Origin: Lysobacteraceae bacterium
GTDB lineage: Bacteria > Pseudomonadota > Gammaproteobacteria > Xanthomonadales > Rhodanobacteraceae
Assembly: GCA_004143945.1 (NCBI GenBank)
Contig: SEHB01000002.1
Span: 434,001 to 498,000 of the forward strand
Direction of reading: 5' to 3'
Length of the DNA stretch: 64,000 nucleotides
Position numbers and translations under genes: made by a program. Below, piece after piece: positions 58,455 to 64,000 of this stretch (positions are counted from its first letter, which is position 1; each line of letters begins with the position of its first letter). The notes below the pieces were generated by a model. It worked only from the letters and a program-made list of their open reading frames with translations. It was not told the DNA's origin and did no database searches.

Positions 58455-61061
58455 ATGAGCCTGCGCGAGTACGCCCGCAAGCGCCGCTTCGACGAGACGC
58501 CCGAGCCTGCCGACGACCGCGCGCCGCGCGCGCGCCGCTCGCGCAAGGCACCGATCTTCGTCGTGCAGCTGCACCACGCGCGTGCACGCCACTACGACTT
58601 CCGGCTCGAGATCGACGGTGCGCTCAAGAGCTGGGCGGTGCCGAAGGGTCCGTCGCTGCGCCCGGGCGACAAGCGCCTCGCGGTCGAGGTGGAGGACCAT
58701 CCGCTGTCGTACGCGAGCTTCGAAGGCGACATTCCCGAAGGCCACTACGGCGCGGGCCACGTCGACCTGTTCGACCAGGGCACCTGGCGCCCCGAGTCCG
58801 ATCCCCTGCCCGCGCTGGCCAAGGGACACCTCGACTTCGAACTCGCGGGTGACAAGCTGCGCGGGCGCTGGACGCTGATCCGCACGGGCCGGCGCGGCGC
58901 CAAGCCGCAATGGCTGCTGTTCAAGCGCAGCGATGCCGAAGCGCGCGATGCGGAAGCCGACGACCTGCTCGGCCCCGGCATGCGCAAGCCGAAGCCGCGC
59001 GTTGCGAAGGCCGCGAAAGCGACCAGGGCAAGGAAAACCAAGAAGGCGACGCAAACCTCCGCGACCGCGAAGTCCGCCGAAGCCGCGAAGTCGCCCGCCG
59101 CGAAGCGCGCGCGCGTCGCCGCGCGCTGGCGCACGCGTGCGCTCGCGCTCGAAGGCGCGCGCGACCGCGCGCTTCCGGCCGGCTTCCGCCCGCAACTGTG
59201 CATGCTCGAGGACGCGCCGCCGCGCGGTGACGCCTGGCTGCACGAGACCAAGTGGGACGGCTACCGCCTCCTCGCCGACCTCGACGGGCGCCGCGTGCGC
59301 CTGCGTTCGCGCAACGACCTCGACTGGACCGCGCGCTTCCCGGCGATCGCAGCCGCGATCGAGGCGCTGCCGGTCGCGTCCGCGCGACTCGACGGCGAAC
59401 TCATCGCGCTCGATGCGAACGGCAACAGCGATTTCAGCGCGTTGCAGCGCGCGCTCGAGGCCGGCGCCGACGCGCGCCTGCACTACATGCTGTTCGACCT
59501 GCCCGCTCTCGAAGGCGTCGACCTCGGGCGCGTCGCGCTGATCGAGCGCAAGACGCTGCTCGCGGACCTGCTCGCCGACGTCGCTGGCCGCGGGCCGCTC
59601 GCGATCAGCACGCACGTGGTCGGCCATGGCGAGCGCGTGTTCGAGGCGGCCGGTCGACACGGCCTCGAAGGCATCGTGAGCAAGAGCTGCGATGCGCCGT
59701 ACGTGCCGGGCCGCTCGCGCACCTGGCTCAAGATCAAGCACGCGCAGGGCGAGGAGTTCATCGTCGTCGGCCACAGCCCGCCGAAGGGTTCGCGCAACGC
59801 GTTCGGCGCGCTGCTGCTCGCGACCGTCGACGACGGCGCGCTGCGCTACGTCGGCCGCGTCGGCAGCGGCTTCGACGACGCGCGGCTCGCGGACATCGGC
59901 CGGCGGCTCGCGAAACTCGCGCGCGACGAGCCCGTGCTCGAACTGCCCGCGCACGTTCCGTTCAATCCGAAGTCGGTGCGCTGGGTCGAGCCGCGACTCG
60001 TGGTCGAGGTCGCGTTCCGCGGCTGGGCCAAGGAAGGCCTGCTGCGCCAGGCGAGCTTCAAGACCCTGCGTGAAGACAAGACGGTGGAGGATCTCGGCAT
60101 GGCGACGCGCAAGGCCCCGACCGCGAAATCCGCGCGCGAGCGCGCGGCTGCCCCCGGCAAGAAGACCCCGCGTTCGCGCGGCGCCCACGCATCCGCCGAG
60201 GTGCGCATCACGCATCCCGAACGCATCGTGTTTCCCGATACCGCCTACAGCAAGCAGGCCGTCGCGGACTACTACCGCGCGGTCGCCGACTGGCTGCTGC
60301 CCGAGCTCGTCGAACGGCCGCTGTCGGTCGTGCGCTGCCCCGAGGGCGCGGGCGGCACCTGCTTCTTCCAGAAGCACCACGCGGCCACGCTCGGGCCGAA
60401 TGTCGCGTCGGTGCGGCTCAAGGAAAAAGGCGGCGCGAGCGACAACTACCTCTACATCGAGGACCTGCAGGGCGTGCTCGAACTCGTGCAGATGAACGTG
60501 CTCGAGTTCCATCCCTGGGGTGCGCGCGTCGACAAGCCCGATCGGCCCGATCGGCTCGTGTTCGACCTCGATCCCGGCCCCGGCGTCGACTGGAAACGCG
60601 TCGTTGCGGGCGCGCGCGACGTGCGCGCGCGGCTCGCCGAAGTCGGGCTCGAAAGCTTCGCGCGACTCTCGGGTGGGAAGGGCGTGCACGTGGTCGTGCC
60701 GATCGCGCGCGGGCCGGACTGGGCCGAGGCGAAGGCGTTCTGCGAGGCGTTCGCCGACGCGATGGCGCAGCACCGGCCGCTCGACTACCTCGCGACCGCG
60801 AGCAAGGCCAAGCGCGAAGGACGCATCTTCATCGACTGGCTGCGCAATGCGCGCGGCGCGACCAGCGTCGCGAGCTGGTCGCTGCGCGCGCGCGCGGGCG
60901 CGCCCGTGTCGATGCCGGTGAGCTGGACCGAACTCGGCCGGTCGCGCAGCGGCGCCGACTTCGACCTCGCTCGCGCGCAGCGGCGCGCGAAGACGCTGCG
61001 CAAGGATCCGTGGGAAGGCTTCACGAAGCTGCGCCAGCGCCTGCCGACGCTCGATCCGTGA
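58455..61061 (+). CDS. ligD: LigD: multifunctional NHEJ DNA ligase
   Basis: The 868-aa product has three domains in the order phosphoesterase, ligase, polymerase. The 3'-phosphoesterase (about 30-170) has His40, His46, Asp48, Arg50 and His82. The ATP-dependent ligase (about 245-530) has nucleophile Lys266 in ETKWDGYR. The primase-like polymerase (about 575-865) has LVFDLDPGPGVDW and LSGGKGVHVV. This order is the Pseudomonas type, not the mycobacterial polymerase-first type. A Lys/Ala linker (about 180-225) is rich in basic residues. It acts with Ku at double-strand breaks. Confidence 0.96.
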   Translation: MSLREYARKRRFDETPEPADDRAPRARRSRKAPIFVVQLHHARARHYDFRLEIDGALKSWAVPKGPSLRPGDKRLAVEVEDHPLSYASFEGDIPEGHYGAGHVDLFDQGTWRPESDPLPALAKGHLDFELAGDKLRGRWTLIRTGRRGAKPQWLLFKRSDAEARDAEADDLLGPGMRKPKPRVAKAAKATRARKTKKATQTSATAKSAEAAKSPAAKRARVAARWRTRALALEGARDRALPAGFRPQLCMLEDAPPRGDAWLHETKWDGYRLLADLDGRRVRLRSRNDLDWTARFPAIAAAIEALPVASARLDGELIALDANGNSDFSALQRALEAGADARLHYMLFDLPALEGVDLGRVALIERKTLLADLLADVAGRGPLAISTHVVGHGERVFEAAGRHGLEGIVSKSCDAPYVPGRSRTWLKIKHAQGEEFIVVGHSPPKGSRNAFGALLLATVDDGALRYVGRVGSGFDDARLADIGRRLAKLARDEPVLELPAHVPFNPKSVRWVEPRLVVEVAFRGWAKEGLLRQASFKTLREDKTVEDLGMATRKAPTAKSARERAAAPGKKTPRSRGAHASAEVRITHPERIVFPDTAYSKQAVADYYRAVADWLLPELVERPLSVVRCPEGAGGTCFFQKHHAATLGPNVASVRLKEKGGASDNYLYIEDLQGVLELVQMNVLEFHPWGARVDKPDRPDRLVFDLDPGPGVDWKRVVAGARDVRARLAEVGLESFARLSGGKGVHVVVPIARGPDWAEAKAFCEAFADAMAQHRPLDYLATASKAKREGRIFIDWLRNARGATSVASWSLRARAGAPVSMPVSWTELGRSRSGADFDLARAQRRAKTLRKDPWEGFTKLRQRLPTLDP

Positions 61062-61062
61062 C

Positions 61063-61166
61063 GAAAAGCGCCGGCCGACCTGCGGTCGTCAAGCCTACGA
61101 AGCGCCGGCTTCGGCAGGCTGGACGCGCGAAGCGGCCGGCTCGATGTTCGATCGGCCAGCCTACGG
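61063..61166. repeat. family 2 GTAGGC repeat cluster between ligD and tex
   Basis: Minus-strand units start with GTAGGC at 61098 and 61163 and carry related GTCGGCCGGCGC or GAGCCGGCCGC cores. A plus-strand unit (GGCAGGCTGGACGCGCGAAG from about 61113) stands between them in inverted orientation. The unit at 61163 supplies the tex TAG stop. Similar units occur at 52.97-53.01 kb. Confidence 0.75.
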
Positions 61167-63470
61167 GCGCTTCAGCGCACGCGCGAACGCGTCGGCGAGC
61201 GCGCCGCCTGCGGAGGGCGCCGCAGGTTTCGCCGGTGGGCGACCGCGCGCGGGGCCCGCGCTGCGTTCCTCGCGCGCGCCGCGCGCAGTGCGCGCTTCGC
61301 CGGGCACGTCGTCGAGGCGCATGCTGAGCGCGATGCGCTGGCGTTGCAGGTCGACTTCCATCACCTTGACCTTGACGATATCGCCCGCCTTGACCGCTTC
61401 GCGCGGGTCGCGCACGAACTGGTGCGACAGCGCCGAGACGTGCACGAGGCCATCCTGGTGCACGCCGATGTCGACGAACGCACCGAACGCGGCAACGTTC
61501 GTCACGCGGCCCTCGAGCACCATGCCGACGACGAGATCCTTCACGTCCTCGACGCCCTCGGCGAACGTCGGCGCGACGAACTCGGGGCGCGGATCGCGGC
61601 CCGGCTTCTCGAGTTCCTTGAGGATGTCGCGCACGGTCGGCAGGCCGAAGCGCTCGTCGGCGAACTGCTCGGCCTTGAGCGTGCGCAGGAACGCGCTGTC
61701 GCCGATCAGCTCGCGCACCTCGCGCCCGCAGGCCTTGATGATGCGCTCGACCACCGGGTAGCTTTCCGGATGCACGCCGCCCGCGTCGAGCGGATCGGCG
61801 CCGTGCGGGATGCGCAGGAAGCCCGCGCACTGCTCGAACGCCTTGTCGCCGAGGCGCGGCACCTTCTTCAGCGCCTGGCGCGTCGCGAATGCACCGTGTT
61901 CGTCGCGGTACTTCACGAGGTTCTCGGCCACCGTCGACGAGAGCCCCGCGACGCGCGCGAGCAGTGGCGCCGAGGCGGTGTTGACGTCGACGCCGACCGC
62001 ATTCACGCAGTCCTCGACGCGCGCGTCGAGCGCGCGCGCGAGGCGCACCTGGTTCACGTCGTGCTGGTACTGGCCGACGCCGATCGCCTTCGGATCGATC
62101 TTCACGAGCTCGGCGAGCGGATCCTGCAGGCGCCGCGCGATCGACACCGCGCCGCGTAGCGAGACATCGAGCGTCGGAAACTCCTTCGCGGCGAGCTCCG
62201 AGGCCGAGTACACCGACGCGCCTGCCTCGCTCACGACGATCTTCGCGAGTCGCGGGTTGGCGAGCCTGCGGATCACCTCGGCTGCGAGCTTGTCGGTCTC
62301 GCGCGAGGCGGTGCCGTTGCCGATCGCGATCAGTTCGACGCCGTGCCTGAGGCACAATGCGGCGAGCTCGGCGAGCGAGGCATCCCACTGCCGGCGCGGC
62401 TCGTGCGGATACACCGTGCTCGTCGCGAGCAGCTTGCCGGTCGCGTCGACGACCGCGACCTTGACGCCGGTACGGATGCCCGGGTCGAGCCCCATCACGG
62501 CCTTCGGTCCCGCAGGCGCCGCGAGCAGCAGGTCCTTGAGGTTGTCGCCGAACACGCGGATCGCCTCCTCCTCGGCGCGCTCGCGCGCGCGCGCGAACAG
62601 GTCGAGCGTGAGCGAAAGATGCAGCTTCACGCGCCAGGCGAGGCGGCAGGTGTCGAGCAGCCACGCATCGGCCGCGCGTCCGCGCGCCGCGATGCCCGCG
62701 TGCGCGGCGACGCGGCCTTCGGCTTCTGCGTGTCCCTGGTCCGCATCGGCGGTGGGCCCGAGCTCGAGCGCGAGCACGCCTTCGTTGCGCGCGCGCATCA
62801 GCGCGAGCAGGCGGTGCGACGGGATCTTCGCGATCGCCTCGGCATGGTCGAAGTAGTCGCGGAACTTCGCGCCTTCCGCGTCCTTGCCCTCGACGAGCTT
62901 CGCGCGGATCTGTCCACGTTCCCAGATCCAGTCGCGCAGGCTGCCAACCAGCGCGGCGTCCTCGGCGATCGTCTCGATGAGGATCTGTCGTGCACCATCG
63001 AGCGCGGCCTTGATGTCGGGCACGCCCTTCGCCTCGTCGACGAACGCAACCGCGCGCTGCTCGGGCGCGATGGTCGGGTCCTCGCGCAAGGCGGTCGCGA
63101 GCGGCTCGAGTCCCGCCTCGCGCGCGATCTGCGCCTTGGTGCGGCGCCTGGGCTTGTAGGGCAGGTAGAGGTCTTCGAGCCGCGCCTTGGTGTCGGCCGC
63201 GAGGATCTGCGCTTTCAGCGCGTCGTCGAGCTTGCCCTGCTCGCCGATGCTCGCGAGGATCGCCTCGCGACGGTCCTCGAGCTCGCGCAGGTAACCGAGG
63301 CGTTCCTCGAGCAGGCGCAACTGCGTGTCGTCGAGTCCGCCGGTGACTTCCTTGCGATAGCGCGCGATGAACGGCACGGTCGCGCCGCCGTCCAGCAGCT
63401 CGACCGCGGCCCTGACCTGCACCGGTTGCGCGGCGATCTCCGCGGCGATGCGTTGTTCGATGCTCTGCAT
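61161..63470 (-). CDS. tex: Tex: transcription accessory RNA-binding protein
   Basis: The 769-aa product has the Tex N-terminal helical domain (start [20 protein letters not shown], with [17 protein letters not shown]). The YqgF-like and helix-hairpin-helix central part includes [35 protein letters not shown] and GQYQHDV. A C-terminal S1 RNA-binding domain ([20 protein letters not shown]) spans about residues 645-720. A short Arg/Ala tail follows and ends at a repeat-derived TAG. Tex is a conserved cytosolic nucleic-acid-binding protein that influences transcription. Confidence 0.96.
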   Translation of the reverse strand: MQSIEQRIAAEIAAQPVQVRAAVELLDGGATVPFIARYRKEVTGGLDDTQLRLLEERLGYLRELEDRREAILASIGEQGKLDDALKAQILAADTKARLEDLYLPYKPRRRTKAQIAREAGLEPLATALREDPTIAPEQRAVAFVDEAKGVPDIKAALDGARQILIETIAEDAALVGSLRDWIWERGQIRAKLVEGKDAEGAKFRDYFDHAEAIAKIPSHRLLALMRARNEGVLALELGPTADADQGHAEAEGRVAAHAGIAARGRAADAWLLDTCRLAWRVKLHLSLTLDLFARARERAEEEAIRVFGDNLKDLLLAAPAGPKAVMGLDPGIRTGVKVAVVDATGKLLATSTVYPHEPRRQWDASLAELAALCLRHGVELIAIGNGTASRETDKLAAEVIRRLANPRLAKIVVSEAGASVYSASELAAKEFPTLDVSLRGAVSIARRLQDPLAELVKIDPKAIGVGQYQHDVNQVRLARALDARVEDCVNAVGVDVNTASAPLLARVAGLSSTVAENLVKYRDEHGAFATRQALKKVPRLGDKAFEQCAGFLRIPHGADPLDAGGVHPESYPVVERIIKACGREVRELIGDSAFLRTLKAEQFADERFGLPTVRDILKELEKPGRDPRPEFVAPTFAEGVEDVKDLVVGMVLEGRVTNVAAFGAFVDIGVHQDGLVHVSALSHQFVRDPREAVKAGDIVKVKVMEVDLQRQRIALSMRLDDVPGEARTARGAREERSAGPARGRPPAKPAAPSAGGALADAFARALKRP

Positions 63471-63515
63471 GCGATGTCCCGAAAAGAGAAGGGCCGCAAC
63501 GGCGGCCCTCGCACG

Positions 63516-63521
63516 ATTCTA
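63516..63521 (-). promoter_or_regulatory. extended -10 box of tex
   Basis: On the minus strand this reads TGCTAGAAT, 46 bp upstream of the tex ATG, the same spacing as in mnmG. Confidence 0.5.
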
Positions 63522-63536
63522 GCAGCGCACATCCAT

Positions 63537-63749
63537 TTCGCAGGAGCGCACCCTGTGCGCGATCGCGCGATTGCGCATGACGTCGCGCAACCCGCTTCCT
63601 GCGCGCATCGCCCACAGGGTGGGCTCCTACGCAAAGCCCGGACCTGGCGCGCGTCGCAGGAGCGCACCCTGTGCGCGACGGTTCCATCCGGATGGCATCG
63701 CGTCACCGGGTTCCTGCGCGGATCGCCCACAGGGTGGGCTCCTACAACT
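63537..63749. repeat. family 1 repeats, two inverted pairs
   Basis: Two pairs of units occur. Pair one: plus CAGGAGCGCACCCTGTGCGC (from 63541) with minus unit ending GGCTCCTAC at 63630. Pair two: plus unit from 63657 with minus unit ending GGCTCCTAC at 63744. Each pair spans about 90 bp, as in mosaic REP elements. The last unit supplies the TAG stop of the gene at the right edge. Confidence 0.85.
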
Positions 63750-64000
63750 TGCCGGCGGCCTTCGCGACGTGGGTCGAGATCGCGTCCATCAGCGGCGGCG
63801 AAAGGCAGTCGTAGGGTTCGAGCCCGAGCTCGCGCAGGCGCGCACGCACCGTCCCCATGCGCGCGGGATCGAATCCCGACTCGATGATCGAGGACACGAA
63901 CGCGGCGAACGTCGGCGCCGACCACCCTGACTGCGGCGACAGCTCGGTGTGCACGAAATCCAGGCCATAGAACGGATGCGTCGTCTTCTCGATGCGCCCG
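63742..64000 (-). CDS. unidentified protein, C-terminal part (gene runs off the right edge)
   Basis: About 85 C-terminal residues are visible, from [20 protein letters not shown] to [11 protein letters not shown], followed by TAG. The segment has conserved-looking blocks ([25 protein letters not shown]), but I do not recognise the family. The upstream part is outside the window. The stop codon overlaps the GTAGGAGC start of a family 1 repeat, as for the FHA-phosphatase gene. Confidence 0.6.
   Translation of the reverse strand, partial: GRIEKTTHPFYGLDFVHTELSPQSGWSAPTFAAFVSSIIESGFDPARMGTVRARLRELGLEPYDCLSPPLMDAISTHVAKAAGKL

Noticed and set aside
57471-60773. An 1100-codon open frame on the minus strand
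   Set aside because: It is antisense to ku and ligD, which are unmistakable; no domain is visible in it.

Overview
This is a very GC-rich, densely coded bacterial chromosome segment with no rRNA, no transposase gene, no CRISPR and no obvious prophage. The gene content (TtcA, RdgC, TatABC, two-subunit GlyQ/GlyS, MtfA, Tex, PhoP/PhoQ-like pair, Ku/LigD) and several families of short palindromic intergenic repeats that begin with GTAGG point to a gammaproteobacterium of the order Lysobacterales (Xanthomonadales), plausibly Rhodanobacteraceae-like. That placement is inference from gene families and style; nothing in the window identifies a species.

Layout. 0-9.5 kb: start of a transketolase gene (leaving the window), ttcA-rdgC-YgjP-like metallopeptidase, a hydrolase plus ferrochelatase pair, a secreted protein with an IPTL-CTERM-like tail, a SYLF-domain protein, tatABC, a small RHH-like protein and a glutamine amidotransferase. 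9.5-20.4 kb: an orphan GspE/PilB-type ATPase, glyQS, an FHA-GAF-PP2C phosphatase, a YbaY-like lipoprotein, mnmG, then about 850 bp of structured non-coding DNA that ends in a perfect-consensus sigma-54 promoter, a 62-codon ORF and a strong terminator. 20.4-30.8 kb: pepN, a PLP ammonia-lyase, a DUF2214 protein, an EamA permease, tag plus a CtlX-like hydrolase, a PepSY protein with an OmpR-type response regulator and a sensor kinase, and a CmoB-like methyltransferase.

31-48.3 kb is a surface-glycan locus made of two divergent, tightly coupled operons. The minus operon (38.0 to 31.0 kb) holds a transglutaminase-like protein, a DUF4214/methyltransferase protein, a short glycosyltransferase fragment and three glycosyltransferases, and ends in a truncated acyltransferase. 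The plus operon (38.06 to 48.26 kb) holds an FN3 lipoprotein, a GT-C mannosyltransferase-like protein, an ABC exporter (Wzm/Wzt type), a 91-aa protein, an 880-aa fusion of two glycosyltransferase modules and a sulfotransferase, a large GT2 enzyme, a GDP-mannose dehydratase-like enzyme and a GT4 enzyme. Together they look able to build, modify (probably sulfate) and export a polysaccharide or O-chain. Next to it sit a gingipain-like C25 peptidase and a secreted beta-helix protein.

53-64 kb: a small secreted protein, mtfA and a membrane protein; birA-coaX-SPOR; tRNA-Thr; the two-gene NHEJ system ku-ligD; tex; and a truncated gene at the right edge. The most unusual observations are the sigma-54 micro-operon, the GT-GT-sulfotransferase fusion, the C25 peptidase, and GTAGG repeats that supply the TAG stop codon of four different genes.
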